Assembly (NCBI RefSeq): GCF_000720765.1
Contig: NZ_JODC01000011.1
Location: 444,938-508,937, forward strand
Direction: 5' to 3'
Source: Streptomyces sp. NRRL S-646
GTDB lineage: Bacteria > Actinomycetota > Actinomycetes > Streptomycetales > Streptomycetaceae
DNA: 64,000 nucleotides
This document shows positions 17,573 through 26,381 of the stretch, piece by piece. The notes beneath the pieces are model-generated. The model saw only the letters and a program-made list of their open reading frames with translations, had not been told where the DNA came from and made no database searches. Position numbers and translations under genes: made by a program. How positions within the stretch are numbered: position 1 is the stretch's first letter; every line of letters starts with the position of its first letter.

Positions 17573-18322
17573 ATGGGCGGGGACACGGGCGGGATCGAGC
17601 GGGTGTACCGAAGACGGCGCGGGCTGCCGTGGCTGCAGCTGGGCCTTATGGCGGTGATCGGCGCGAACGCCCTCATCCAGGCGACCCGATTCGACGATCC
17701 GTACGCCTATCGCGACGGGCCGCCCGGATGGGCGCCGTTGGCGGTGTCACTGCTCATGGTGGCGACCTTCGTCCGTATCGCACTGGAGCAAGTGCGGGCG
17801 CACACCCGCGTCACGGCTTCCGGCATCACCGTTCAGGGGCGCCTGCGCTCTCGCTCCTGGACCTGGCACGAGGTGTACGACATCCGGGTCGAGCACGCTC
17901 CACGCGGAATGGGCTCGATGGGCCCCCGCTGGCTCAGCTTCCTCTACGACGAGGAGGGCCGCCGTCACCTGCTCTGGCATCTCGACGACTGGCAGCTGGC
18001 CGACCCGTATGCCGAGGTCTCGGAGCTGTGCCTGACGGCCGCCCCGTACCGCAGCCTGGCCTGGGAGCCACGTCCTGAGGTCGAGGCGCGGATCCTGCGC
18101 GGGGCGGCACGGCGCAAGGCGTGGACGTGGGCTGCATACGGGGCGCTCGCGGTGCTGATCGCCATGTCCGTGGTCGACTTCTGGGAGGCCGTCGACGGGC
18201 GGCCCGAGCATGCGTTCCTGCTGCTCGTCTGCGTACCGCTGGTCTCCTTCGGCGTCCTGGGCGCCGCACTCGACCGGTACTGGGGCGGTCGTCCGCCGGT
18301 CTCCCCCGTACCGCGGCCGTAG
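17573..18322 (+). CDS. PH-domain-like membrane protein
   Basis: The 249-residue protein has a basic N-terminus, two membrane helices (about 18-36 and 50-70), a central region resembling bacterial PH domains (HTRVTASGITVQGRL, then SWTWHEVYDIRV), and two more helices near 182-232. Proteins of this type are common in actinobacteria and of unknown function. The ATG at 17573 has a ribosome site (GGGGAGGG). It is convergent with the PIN toxin gene with only 7 bases between stops. Confidence 0.7.
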   Translation: MGGDTGGIERVYRRRRGLPWLQLGLMAVIGANALIQATRFDDPYAYRDGPPGWAPLAVSLLMVATFVRIALEQVRAHTRVTASGITVQGRLRSRSWTWHEVYDIRVEHAPRGMGSMGPRWLSFLYDEEGRRHLLWHLDDWQLADPYAEVSELCLTAAPYRSLAWEPRPEVEARILRGAARRKAWTWAAYGALAVLIAMSVVDFWEAVDGRPEHAFLLLVCVPLVSFGVLGAALDRYWGGRPPVSPVPRP

Positions 18323-18329
18323 CGTCCGG

Positions 18330-18728
18330 TCAGTAGTTGCCGAGCATGCCTGGGGAGTCGATGTCGACGGTGAGGATGCCGGGCGGGTAGTCGCTGTCCC
18401 GGCCGGTCAGGATGATCGACATACCGCCGGACTCGTGGTGCGGAGTGGCGACGTAGAGCGCGTGACAGATGTCGGGACCGCCCCACCCGTCCCGGATCAT
18501 CCCGCCGACCGTGGCCGCCGCAGTCTGGCCGAGCGGGTCGATCATGACCCCGGGGAGTGCGAGAACGTCGCTCGCCACCCCTTTCTCGGTCGACTCCGCG
18601 TACATCAGACACAGTGCCGGGATGTGCAGCCAGTCCCCCGGCGTGTGGGCGACGTTGTCGGCGAGGTGGTGCAGAGCGCGGTGCCCCTGGGACAGGGCGA
18701 CAACCGCGCTCGTGTCGAGAATGATCAC
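18330..18728 (-). CDS. PIN-domain toxin (VapC-like)
   Basis: The 132-residue protein has the four acidic residues of a PIN nuclease at the expected spacing: Asp5 (ILDTSAVV), Glu45, Asp86 (PDICHALYVA) and Asp111. VapC-type toxins cut tRNA or rRNA when their antitoxin is lost. The start overlaps the stop of the antitoxin gene by four bases, the usual antitoxin-first layout. The target is unknown. Confidence 0.82.
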   Translation of the reverse strand: MIILDTSAVVALSQGHRALHHLADNVAHTPGDWLHIPALCLMYAESTEKGVASDVLALPGVMIDPLGQTAAATVGGMIRDGWGGPDICHALYVATPHHESGGMSIILTGRDSDYPPGILTVDIDSPGMLGNY

Positions 18729-19012
18729 GCGGCCCCGCCCCGCAGGCCGTGCATCTTCTCGGCAGCCATCGCATAGATGTTGGCCAGGACATCCGGCCCT
18801 TGATCGAACTCCTCGTCGGTCAGCGTGCAGCCCATGCGCTCACGCAGCACCTTGCGGGTCGCGGCGACGCGCTCCGCGATCTGCTCCGCCGTGAGCTGCT
18901 CCGAGGCCAACTGCTCGACAAGCTGCCCCAAAGTCATCCCCCGCTCCTTGGCCACCTGGGCGAGATGGTCGCGGGCCTGCCGGGACACCTGAATGGTCGT
19001 GTGCTCTGCCAT
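18725..19012 (-). CDS. Ribbon-helix-helix antitoxin
   Basis: The 95-residue protein starts with a ribbon-helix-helix DNA-binding segment (HTTIQVSRQARDHLAQVA), followed by a charged helical region that would wrap the PIN toxin. It is encoded first and is coupled to the toxin by a four-base overlap. As in other vapBC modules, it probably represses its own promoter, which must lie in the 68 bases between its start and the ABC exporter's 3' end. Confidence 0.78.
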   Translation of the reverse strand: MAEHTTIQVSRQARDHLAQVAKERGMTLGQLVEQLASEQLTAEQIAERVAATRKVLRERMGCTLTDEEFDQGPDVLANIYAMAAEKMHGLRGGAA

Positions 19013-19080
19013 GGCTCCACCATAGGGCCGCTACTGCACCCCGGTGCCCATTCCGCACCCACATCACCCGAACATGTGGG

Positions 19081-20865
19081 CTACCACCTGAGGATCATCG
19101 TCTCGTCCTGCGTCGGCGGTACGTCGGCCACGGCGTCCGGCAGCGGCTCGGCGAGCCGGGCGTAGGCGCCCAAGCGGGCGAGGAGTTCCTGGTGGGTGCC
19201 CGCCTCCACCAGGCGGCCCCGGTCGACGACGAGGATCCGGTCCGCGTCCGGTGCGAGGCTCAGGTCGTGCGTGATCATGATCGTCGTACGGCCCGCCATC
19301 AGCTTGCGCAGCGGTGTCACCACCTGGCGGGCGGCCACCGCGTCCAGGCCCGCGGTCGGTTCGTCCAGGACCAGGACCGGTGCGGCGCGGAGCATCGCGC
19401 GGGCGATGGCGACGCGCTGCAGCTGGCCGCCGGAGAGGGCGGCCGTGCCGGGCGCGATGTGGGTGTCGTACCCCTCGGGCAGGGCGGTGATGAAGTTGTG
19501 CGCCGCCGCCTCGCGGGCCGCCTGCTCGATCTCCTCGTCGCTCGCGCCGGGCCGCCCGCAGGCGATGTTCTCCCGGATGGTGCCGCTGAGGACGAGGGTC
19601 TCCTGGGGCAGCAGCGCCACGTTCTCGCGCAGGAACTCCAGCGGTACGTCCGTGAGCGGGACGCCGTCCAGGGTGATCGTGCCCTGCGCGGGGTCGTAGA
19701 AGCGGGTGAGGAGCTTCGAGAGGGTCGACTTGCCTGCGCCGCTCGAACCGGTGACGATCACCAGCTCGCCGGGCCCCGCGGTGAAGGTCACGTCGCGCAG
19801 GGAGGCGCGGCGGGACTCGGGGTAGCGGAAGGACACGTCGTGGAAGGCGACCCAGCCGCGCACCGGCCATTCGGCGACCGGTTGGGCGGGGTCGGCCACG
19901 GCGGGCTTCGCGTCCAGGATCTCGTTCAGGCGCTGGGCGCCCGCGGTGGCCGCGGTGAGGGTGAGGCCGAGCCGGCCGAGGTTGCGGACCGGCGGGTAGA
20001 GGTAGCCCAGGAAGGCGGCGAAGGCGAGGAGCTGGCCGAGGGTCATACGGCCGGCCGAGATCTCCCAGACGCCCAGGCCGATGACGGCCAGCACGCAGAG
20101 GGTCTCCACGACCTCGACGAACTGCTCGTACATCTCGCTGAGGCGGGCCCCGCGGACCGATGCCGTCATCCAGGCGCGCGCCTCGCGGTCGAGGCGCTGC
20201 TCCTCGTCCCGGCGGCGGTTGTAGGCCTGGGTGAGGACGATGTTGCCGAGCGACTCCTCCACGACGGAGGTGATCGCGCCGTCGGCGACCCGTTCGTCCT
20301 GCGAGGCCGTCCTGATACGGCCGGAGAAGCGGCGGGCGGCGAGGAGGAAGAGGGGCGCGAGGACGAACGTGGCCAGGGCCAGGTCCCAGCGCAGGTAGAG
20401 GGCGGCGCAGGAGTAGAAGACCGCCGAGAAGGCGGCCGACGCCGTGCCGACGACGCCCGAGACGACCATCTGCTCGATGGCCTCGACGTCACCGGTCAGC
20501 CGCTCGACCAGGTCGCCCTGGCGGTGCTTCTGGAAGAAGTGCGGTGGCAGGCCCTGGACATGCCGGAAGACGCCCGCCCGTAGCCGCAGCACGAATCTCT
20601 CCGCGGTCCAGGTGGCAAGGGAGTTGCCGAGGTAGCCGACGAGCGCGCCGAGCGCGGCGACGGCCAGCCAGGCACCGGCCGGGCCCCAGAAGGCGGAGAG
20701 CGAGCCGGCCTTCAGGGCGTTGTCGGTGAGCTCCGCGAACAGCAGGATCGAGGCGGTCTCGGCGAGCGCGGACACCACCACGCACGCGACGATCGCCACG
20801 AGCCACTTGCGGTCGCCGCGGGTCAGCGGCCAGAAACGGCGGAAGGCCGCACGGACCTCGCTCAT
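19081..20865 (-). CDS. ABC exporter, fused membrane and ATPase domains
   Basis: The 594-residue half-transporter has six predicted membrane helices in residues 20-310 and one ATPase domain: Walker A at 373-380 (GSSGAGKS), signature LSGGQLQR, Walker [10 protein letters not shown] and a switch His (MITHDLS). It should act as a homodimer. There is no N-terminal C39 peptidase domain. Two tiny Lys/Pro-rich peptide genes lie directly upstream on the same strand, separated by a hairpin. A role in exporting them is plausible but not shown; lipid or drug export is the alternative. Confidence 0.88.
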   Translation of the reverse strand: MSEVRAAFRRFWPLTRGDRKWLVAIVACVVVSALAETASILLFAELTDNALKAGSLSAFWGPAGAWLAVAALGALVGYLGNSLATWTAERFVLRLRAGVFRHVQGLPPHFFQKHRQGDLVERLTGDVEAIEQMVVSGVVGTASAAFSAVFYSCAALYLRWDLALATFVLAPLFLLAARRFSGRIRTASQDERVADGAITSVVEESLGNIVLTQAYNRRRDEEQRLDREARAWMTASVRGARLSEMYEQFVEVVETLCVLAVIGLGVWEISAGRMTLGQLLAFAAFLGYLYPPVRNLGRLGLTLTAATAGAQRLNEILDAKPAVADPAQPVAEWPVRGWVAFHDVSFRYPESRRASLRDVTFTAGPGELVIVTGSSGAGKSTLSKLLTRFYDPAQGTITLDGVPLTDVPLEFLRENVALLPQETLVLSGTIRENIACGRPGASDEEIEQAAREAAAHNFITALPEGYDTHIAPGTAALSGGQLQRVAIARAMLRAAPVLVLDEPTAGLDAVAARQVVTPLRKLMAGRTTIMITHDLSLAPDADRILVVDRGRLVEAGTHQELLARLGAYARLAEPLPDAVADVPPTQDETMILRW

Positions 20866-20915
20866 GGTCGACTCCCTTCGGGCACACGGCCCTTGATACG
20901 GCCATCGGACATGGC

Positions 20916-20969
20916 CGAGGCGGGGCCCCGGTGCGAGCAGGATGCTCGCCGACCGGTGACCCCGCCTCG
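20916..20969 (-). terminator. Nested hairpin between peptide genes and ABC exporter
   Basis: Perfect 10-bp outer arms (CGAGGCGGGG and complement) enclose an inner stem GCGAGCA/TGCTCGC. Placed between the second peptide gene and the exporter, it could cut most transcripts after the peptides, giving many peptides per exporter. Confidence 0.75.
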
Positions 20970-20978
20970 TGGCCTGGC

Positions 20979-21107
20979 TCAGCCCTGGTGGCCGACGGGG
21001 CGGCGCTTCGGGGCCGGGGCGGGCTTCTTCGGCGCCTTCTTGCGGGGGGCCGGGGCACCCTTCTTGCAGTCGTTCTTCTTCACCGGGGCAATCTTGTGGA
21101 AGCTCAT
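20979..21107 (-). CDS. Lys/Pro-rich small peptide A (42 aa)
   Basis: A 42-codon gene starts MSFHKIAPVKK, has one internal Cys (14), then repeated Lys/Ala/Pro text (RKKAPKKPAPAPKRR) and ends PVGHQG. The ribosome site AAAGG lies 11 bases upstream. It is a paralogue of the peptide gene 55 bases upstream, sharing the first 11 residues and the Lys/Pro core plus PVGH end. The net charge is strongly positive. It might be an exported peptide precursor of the adjacent ABC exporter or a nucleic-acid-binding peptide. No family is recognised. Confidence 0.75.
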   Translation of the reverse strand: MSFHKIAPVKKNDCKKGAPAPRKKAPKKPAPAPKRRPVGHQG

Positions 21108-21162
21108 GGGATTCTGCCTTTCTGGCTGTGAATTGCTTTGATTTACCGAGCTAAATTCTGTG

Positions 21163-21276
21163 TCAGCACTTGTGGCCGACGGGGCGCTTCGGCGCGGGCT
21201 TCTTCGGGGCCTTCTTCTTGGGGGCCGGCGCGGGCTTGTGGGCCTTCTTGACCGGGGCGATCTTATGGAAGCTCAT
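21163..21276 (-). CDS. Lys/Pro-rich small peptide B (37 aa)
   Basis: A 37-codon gene with a near-perfect ribosome site (AAGGAG, 7 bases before ATG). It starts MSFHKIAPVKK like peptide A, has a Lys/Ala/Pro core (PAPAPKKKAPKKPAPK) and ends RPVGHKC with a C-terminal Cys. The identical head and tail and variable middle length suggest tandem duplication. The spacers on both sides are much richer in A and T than the rest of the window. The promoter for both peptides should lie in 21277-21400. Confidence 0.75.
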   Translation of the reverse strand: MSFHKIAPVKKAHKPAPAPKKKAPKKPAPKRPVGHKC

Positions 21277-21404
21277 TATGTTCTCCTTCGTTTCGCGTCG
21301 TTCGCTTTCGACATGGAAAACATTACGGCATTCCCGAAGCAGGAAAAGTCCAATACCGCTTAGAGGTTCCTGAGTTGATGCTGTGAGAGATTCTTATGTA
21401 AATT
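21277..21404 (-). promoter_or_regulatory. AT-rich upstream region of the peptide genes
   Basis: This stretch is unusually A/T-rich for the window (for example TGGAAAACATTACGG). It precedes the peptide genes and must contain their promoter. No hexamer pair can be assigned with confidence. Confidence 0.4.
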
Positions 21405-21420
21405 GCGGAACCGAATCCGC
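21405..21420 (-). terminator. Hairpin after the DUF2993 gene
   Basis: On the minus strand GCGGA and TCCGC pair around a 6-base loop and are followed by AATTTA. It lies 13 bases after the stop of the DUF2993 gene and fits a weak terminator. Confidence 0.5.
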
Positions 21421-21433
21421 ACTCACACAGCTT

Positions 21434-22639
21434 TTATGGGGCGCCGGGGGTGCTGCCGACCGCAAGGCCCGAGCCCTCGATCCGCACCCGAATCCCGTCC
21501 TTCTCCACCCGCACATCCCGAAGCCGCAGCTCACCGCGGTGCGGTGTGGGCAGGCGGAAGCCCAGGGACAGGCGGTCGACCAGCACCGGGCGGGTGAGCC
21601 GGGGCAGGGCGTCCAGGAGGGACGGGTCGAAGCCGAGGCGCTTGAGCAGGGCCGGGTGTTCCAGTGCCAGGTCGATGAGGTTGAGCCGCATGGCCCGGTG
21701 GATGAAGCGCGGTGAGCCCGTCACGCGCGCCAGCTCGGTGTCGGAGCGCAGGGCCGTGCGTACGACGGAGTCGGGTACGCCGAGCCGCCGTATCACCGCC
21801 GGAACCGCGAACAGCGCCTTCGCCTTCTTCGTCTCGTGCGCGAGGCGTGCGGCGGAGGTGCGGGTCAGGTGCAGGCCCTCGGAGGCGCGGGTGCCGGGCC
21901 GGTAGGTGGCCAAGTCCCCGATGTCCAGGCGCATTCCGCCGATCTGGGTGGCGATGCCGTGCTCGCCGTCCCGGCCGATACGGGCGTCGGCCCGCAGCCG
22001 GAGGTCGTGGCCGGCCACCGGGAGCGTGCCGCGCGCCAGCACCCGGTCGTGGCCTTCTCCCGTGAACGTCACCTGGGACGCGCCGAGTTCGCGGTTCAGG
22101 TCGTCGAAGGAAAGCAGTACGTCGCCGTCGAGCCGGGGAATCCCCGCGCCACGTACGGAGGTCGGTCCGTCGGGCGCGTCCAGCCGTACGTCGTGTGCGG
22201 TCGCCGTCACCGTGGCCAGCGTGACCCGGTCGGCGGCGACGTCCGGCACGGTGACCTTCACCGACTTCACTCTGCCGTTGGCGAGTTGGGTGAGGAAGGG
22301 GAAGCCGTCGATGTCCACTTCGGGCGCCGCGCTCAGGTGCATCCGGGCCTTGAGCTCATCGGCCGCCCGGCGCTCGGCGTACAGGAGCGCCCAGCGGTCG
22401 GCGAGGGTGAGGAAGGCGGCGAGGACGACGACGCCCACCACCGCCTTCAGCGCGAGCGGCAGGCCCGCGAAGCGTTTTCGCCTGCGGCGGCCGCGGCGAC
22501 GGTGGTTGGGCGGAGCCCAGGGCTCGTCCTCCTCTTCCTCGCTCGCGACGAACTCGACCTCGCTTGCGGCAGAGGCACCCTCGAAAAAGTCGTTGATGTT
22601 TGTACCAGGATGCGTCGTTATGTGGTGGGGGGCACGCAT
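21434..22639 (-). CDS. DUF2993 (LmeA-like) protein with cytoplasmic head
   Basis: The 401-residue protein has an acidic then Arg-rich head (1-60, HRRRGRRRRKR), one membrane span (about 65-83) and a long DUF2993 region outside. It shares FPFLTQLANG with the protein at 8.1-8.9 kb but is about 150 residues longer. Lipid binding at the outer face of the membrane is the known property of LmeA; the role here is unknown. It lies 58 bases after the 5'-nucleotidase stop on the same strand. Confidence 0.8.
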   Translation of the reverse strand: MRAPHHITTHPGTNINDFFEGASAASEVEFVASEEEEDEPWAPPNHRRRGRRRRKRFAGLPLALKAVVGVVVLAAFLTLADRWALLYAERRAADELKARMHLSAAPEVDIDGFPFLTQLANGRVKSVKVTVPDVAADRVTLATVTATAHDVRLDAPDGPTSVRGAGIPRLDGDVLLSFDDLNRELGASQVTFTGEGHDRVLARGTLPVAGHDLRLRADARIGRDGEHGIATQIGGMRLDIGDLATYRPGTRASEGLHLTRTSAARLAHETKKAKALFAVPAVIRRLGVPDSVVRTALRSDTELARVTGSPRFIHRAMRLNLIDLALEHPALLKRLGFDPSLLDALPRLTRPVLVDRLSLGFRLPTPHRGELRLRDVRVEKDGIRVRIEGSGLAVGSTPGAP

Positions 22640-22697
22640 CGATCCATCCGACCATGCGAACGCCCCCCACCCGCAACCTCTACCTCAGGTATGCGAT

Positions 22698-24497
22698 CTA
22701 GCTCACGATCGTGATCCGGTCGGCCGCCGGGGGCGAAATCGGGCCGCCGGCCGAGGAGTTGGCCGTCAGGTACTTCTCCAGCGCGGCCAGGTCGTCGGTG
22801 CCCACCAGGTCACCGGTGCCCTGCCCGAGCGTCGGGAAGCCGTCACCGCCGCCCGCGAGGAAGCTGTTGGTGGCGACACGGTAGGTGGCGGCCGGGTCGA
22901 TCGCGGACCCGTTGAGCTTGATGGAGTCCGTCACCACCCGGTCCGCGCCCGTCTTCGTCAGGTCCAGCGTGTACGTCAGGCCCGACGAGGGCTGCAGGAT
23001 CTTCGGCGCGGCGGCGTTCGTGCCGCTCACCTGCTCCTTCAGGACCTGGATCAACTGGGCGCCGGTGAAGTTCTGCAGATTCACGGTGTTGGAGAAGGGC
23101 TGGACGGTGAAGCCCTCGGCGTAGGTGACCACCCCGTCGCCCTCGCTGCCCTTGGCCGCGTAGGTCAGCCCGGCCCGCACCCCGCCCGGGTTCATCAGCG
23201 CGAGGTCGGTCTCCGGGTCGAGCTCCTTGCCGTACGCGAGCTGCGCGTCGGCGATCAGGTCGCCCATCGGGGACTCGGTGCCGGTGTTGGGGACGTCGGC
23301 GGAGATGTAGCCGATCGTACGGTTGCCGATGGGCGCGGCCAGGGTGTTCCACTTGCCGATCAGCTCGGTCATGTCCGGCGCCTTGGCGACGGTCCGGGTG
23401 ACCACGTGGTTCGCCGACTTGACCGCGGTACGGGCGATGTCACCGGTGAAGCGGTCGTACGTCAGCGTGGTGTCCGTGTAGAGACGGCCGAAGGACGCGG
23501 CCGAGGTGACCATGCGTGGCCTGCCCGCCGGGTCGGGGATCGTGCAGACGTAGGCCGCGTGCGTGTGGCCCGTGACCAGAGCGTCCACCGACGGCGTGAT
23601 GTTCTTCGCGATGTCGACGATCGGGCCGGAGATGCCGCTGCCCGCGCCCGCGGAGTCGCAGTTGTAGTTGTACGAGCCGGAGGCGGGCAGGCCGCCCTCG
23701 TGGATCAGCGCGACGATCGACTTCACGCCCTGTGCCTGGAGCACACGCGCGTACTTGTTGATCGTCTCGACCTCGTCCTTGAACTTGAGGCCCTTGACTC
23801 CTTCGGCGGAGACGACTCCCGGGGTGTCCTCCAGCGTGACGCCGATGAAGCCGATCTTGACGTCCTTCTTCTTCCACACCCAGTAGGGCTTGAGGATCGG
23901 CTTGTTCGTCTTCTCGTCGAGGACGTTCGCCGCCAGGTAGGGGAAGTCGGCGCCCTCGAACTCCTGGTCCGTGTAGCAGCCGGCCGTGGGGTGGCATCCG
24001 CCGTTCTGCAGCCGGGCCAGTTCCCTGGCGCCCTCGTCGAACTCGTGGTTGCCGACGGAGGTGACGTCCAGGTCGAGCTTGTTCAGCGCCTCGATGGTGG
24101 GCTCGTCGTGGAAGAGGCCCGAGATCAGCGGGGAGGCGCCGACCATGTCGCCGCCGGCCGCCGTGATGGAGTACGCCTTGCCCTTGCGGGCCTCGCGCAG
24201 ATGGGTCGCGAGGTACTCGACACCACCGGCGTCGATGGTCTTCGTCGTACCGTCGGCCTGCAGCTCGGTGACCCGGCCGGACGAGCCCGACGGCGGCTCC
24301 AGGTTGCCGTGCAGGTCGTTGAAGGACAGCAGCTGTACGTCCTGGTAGCGGCTCGGGTGGTGACCGCCGCCCTTCGTCTCGTGCGCGTCCGCCGGAAGCG
24401 CGGCGGCAAGGGCGCCGGCGGTGGCGAGTCCGGCGGCTGCGGCGACGAGACGGAACGCCCGTCTGCGGCGCGGGTACGGCTGGGAAGTGGCTGGCAT
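22698..24497 (-). CDS. Secreted 5'-nucleotidase/2',3'-cyclic phosphodiesterase
   Basis: The 599-residue protein has a signal peptide (basic start PRRRRAF, hydrophobic core, cleavage near ALPADAHE). The metallophosphatase domain shows the metal motifs FNDLHGN, GNHEFDEG and GHTHAAYV. The C-terminal nucleotidase domain follows (about 350-590). It should dephosphorylate extracellular nucleotides and supply phosphate and nucleosides. The ATG at 24497 follows AGGGGGGCGC; a longer start at 24545 is rejected. It is divergent from mshD across 175 bases that must hold both promoters. Confidence 0.9.
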   Translation of the reverse strand: MPATSQPYPRRRRAFRLVAAAAGLATAGALAAALPADAHETKGGGHHPSRYQDVQLLSFNDLHGNLEPPSGSSGRVTELQADGTTKTIDAGGVEYLATHLREARKGKAYSITAAGGDMVGASPLISGLFHDEPTIEALNKLDLDVTSVGNHEFDEGARELARLQNGGCHPTAGCYTDQEFEGADFPYLAANVLDEKTNKPILKPYWVWKKKDVKIGFIGVTLEDTPGVVSAEGVKGLKFKDEVETINKYARVLQAQGVKSIVALIHEGGLPASGSYNYNCDSAGAGSGISGPIVDIAKNITPSVDALVTGHTHAAYVCTIPDPAGRPRMVTSAASFGRLYTDTTLTYDRFTGDIARTAVKSANHVVTRTVAKAPDMTELIGKWNTLAAPIGNRTIGYISADVPNTGTESPMGDLIADAQLAYGKELDPETDLALMNPGGVRAGLTYAAKGSEGDGVVTYAEGFTVQPFSNTVNLQNFTGAQLIQVLKEQVSGTNAAAPKILQPSSGLTYTLDLTKTGADRVVTDSIKLNGSAIDPAATYRVATNSFLAGGGDGFPTLGQGTGDLVGTDDLAALEKYLTANSSAGGPISPPAADRITIVS

Positions 24498-24672
24498 GCG
24501 CCCCCCTGAGGGTCCATTGAGGCCTGCGGGTCTGCTGAATGTCATGGCCTCGTCCGGCGCAGCCTAGAGTCAACGCGCGTAGCACGAAAAGGGATTCGTG
24601 GTTACATCCTGGTTTCCCTTTGCCCTTCCGTTGACCCCCACTTTGCGGGGCGCTCCGCTTACCCTCGTACGC

Positions 24673-25599
24673 ATGACCAGCGACGACACCGCCCGGCCCG
24701 GCCGGACCCGCTCCATCGAGACCTACTCGGCGCTCTCCCCGGAGCAGACCGAGGCCGTGCTCTCCCTGCTCGCCGCGGCCGCCGAGGACGACGGCCAGCA
24801 GGCGGTGTCCGAACAGGGGCGGCTGCAGCTGCGCGGCGGCGAACGCGAGGGCGTGTCCCATCTGCTGCTCAGCGTCGGCGACGAGCTCGTGGGTTACGCG
24901 CAGCTGGAGGACACCGACCCGGTGGAGGCGCCGGCCGCCGAGCTGGTCGTGCACCCCGCGCACCGCGGGCACGGGCACGGGCGGGCGCTCGGCTCGGCAC
25001 TGCTCGCGGCCTCCGGCAAGCGGCTGCGGGTGTGGGCGCACGGCGGGCACTCCGCGGCCCGGCATCTCGCGCAGGTCCTGGGGCTCACGCTCTTCCGCGA
25101 ACTGCGGCAGATGCGGCGGCCGTTGACCGACCTGAACCTGCCCGAGCCGGTGCTGCCGTCGGCCGTGACGGTCCGTACCTTCGTCCCCGGCGAGGACGAC
25201 GCCGCCTGGCTCGCGGTGAACGCCGCCGCCTTCGCCCACCACCCCGAGCAGGGCTCCCTCACCCAGCGCGGCCTCGACGACCGCAAGGCCGAGCCGTGGT
25301 TCGACCCCGCGGGCTTCTTCCTCGCCTTCCAGGGCGGCGAACTCATCGGCTTCCACTGGACGAAGGTGCATGCGGCCGACCGGCTGGGTGAGGTGTACGT
25401 CCTCGGGGTGCGTCCCGGGGCGCAGGGCGGGGGGCTGGGCAAGGCCCTGACGACGATCGGGCTGCGCCATCTGGAGGCGCAGGGGCTGCCGACCGCGATG
25501 CTGTACGTCGACGGGGACAACAAGGCGGCGGTGTCGGTGTACGAGCGGCTGGGGTTCACGACGTACGAGACGGATCTGATGTACCGCACGGAGACGTGA
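24673..25599 (+). CDS. mshD: Mycothiol synthase
   Basis: The 308-residue protein has two GNAT domains. The C-terminal one carries the acetyl-CoA loop (RPGAQGGGLGKAL) and the N-terminal one a matching HPAHRGHGHGRAL. MshD acetylates Cys-GlcN-Ins in the last step of mycothiol synthesis, the main thiol buffer of actinobacteria. The ATG at 24673 gives MTSDDTARP; the frame opens 75 bases earlier but that part reads like promoter DNA. There is no clear ribosome site. Confidence 0.9.
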   Translation: MTSDDTARPGRTRSIETYSALSPEQTEAVLSLLAAAAEDDGQQAVSEQGRLQLRGGEREGVSHLLLSVGDELVGYAQLEDTDPVEAPAAELVVHPAHRGHGHGRALGSALLAASGKRLRVWAHGGHSAARHLAQVLGLTLFRELRQMRRPLTDLNLPEPVLPSAVTVRTFVPGEDDAAWLAVNAAAFAHHPEQGSLTQRGLDDRKAEPWFDPAGFFLAFQGGELIGFHWTKVHAADRLGEVYVLGVRPGAQGGGLGKALTTIGLRHLEAQGLPTAMLYVDGDNKAAVSVYERLGFTTYETDLMYRTET

Positions 25600-25654
25600 G
25601 CCAGCCTCCGGCGGTCGGGCGGAGTGTTGTGCGGGCCAGTCGGGGTGCGCGTCC

Positions 25655-25725
25655 CTGGGGGCTACGCCCCCAGACCCCCATCGGCCTCCGGCCTCGTCCT
25701 CAAACGCCGGACGGGCTGAAAGTGC
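25655..25725. repeat. Interspersed repeat overlapping a gene end
   Basis: A hairpin (CTGGGGGC-TAC-GCCCCCAG, 25655-25673) is followed by CTCAAACGCCGGACGGGCTG, the same text as near 1.65 kb and, inverted, near 41.55 kb. It separates convergent genes and also encodes about the last 20 residues of the membrane protein at 25662-26381. Confidence 0.8.
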
Positions 25726-26381
25726 CGCACCGGCTCCGGCAGACAGATCCCCAACGCCACCGCCGCAATCCCCAGCAGCACCCCCCACCGCTCATGCGCA
25801 TCCCCCCAGCGGGGATCACCGGCGGTGGCGAGCAGGGTCCAGCGGCTGGGGATCAGCAGGGCCCCCAGCGTCGCCGCGGTCAGGACGGCGGCCGCCACCG
25901 ACGGGCCCGGTTCGGGCTCGTCCGTGAGGCGTACGGCGATGGCCGCCGCGGCCAGGGCGAGGGCGGCGGTTGCGCCGGCCTCCAGGGTGACGGCGCCGAC
26001 CGGGGGACGTACGCCGTGCGGGACGAGGGCCAGTGCGGCCGTCCACCACAGCGCGGCCACCGGCGCGACCAGCAGCACCCGCAGGCCCGTGCGCACCCAA
26101 CGCGGGGTGGTGACGGGTGTGGTGAGGTGCCGGGCCGGGTCGTCCAGCAGGAACGTCAGGCCCAGCGCGAAGGCGAGGGCGGCGGCCCGCAGCAGGGTGA
26201 GCGCGAGCCAGGCACCCGGCGGGCCGTCGGACAGCCGTGGCAGGGTGACGAGCAGCAGCCCCACGGCCGCACCCGCCCCGAGCGCCCGCCACGGCACCGT
26301 GCGTGCCACGGCCGCCACCAGCGCCCCGCTCACCGGCACGGTTTTGCGCTCACTTCTCACACTCGTCCGCTCACCGCCCAC
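25662..26381 (-). CDS. Membrane protein of an ABC operon
   Basis: The 239-residue protein has about six hydrophobic helices between 40 and 215 and no motif of its own. It is the last gene of the sigma/anti-sigma/ABC operon and overlaps the preceding permease by 11 bases, so it is probably a permease subunit or accessory. The last 20 residues ([18 protein letters not shown] region) are encoded by an interspersed intergenic repeat, so the ancestral C-terminus was probably replaced. The start is GTG 26381. Confidence 0.7.
   Translation of the reverse strand: MGGERTSVRSERKTVPVSGALVAAVARTVPWRALGAGAAVGLLLVTLPRLSDGPPGAWLALTLLRAAALAFALGLTFLLDDPARHLTTPVTTPRWVRTGLRVLLVAPVAALWWTAALALVPHGVRPPVGAVTLEAGATAALALAAAAIAVRLTDEPEPGPSVAAAVLTAATLGALLIPSRWTLLATAGDPRWGDAHERWGVLLGIAAVALGICLPEPVRHFQPVRRLRTRPEADGGLGA

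Noticed and set aside
18725..21276. A lanthipeptide or other modified-peptide gene cluster around the small peptide genes
   Set aside because: No dehydratase, cyclase, radical-SAM, YcaO or peptidase gene lies nearby, so only peptides plus exporter can be claimed.
23440..25788. 782-codon minus-strand frame
   Set aside because: It overlaps the 5'-nucleotidase in another frame and mshD in antisense, and has no recognisable domain.
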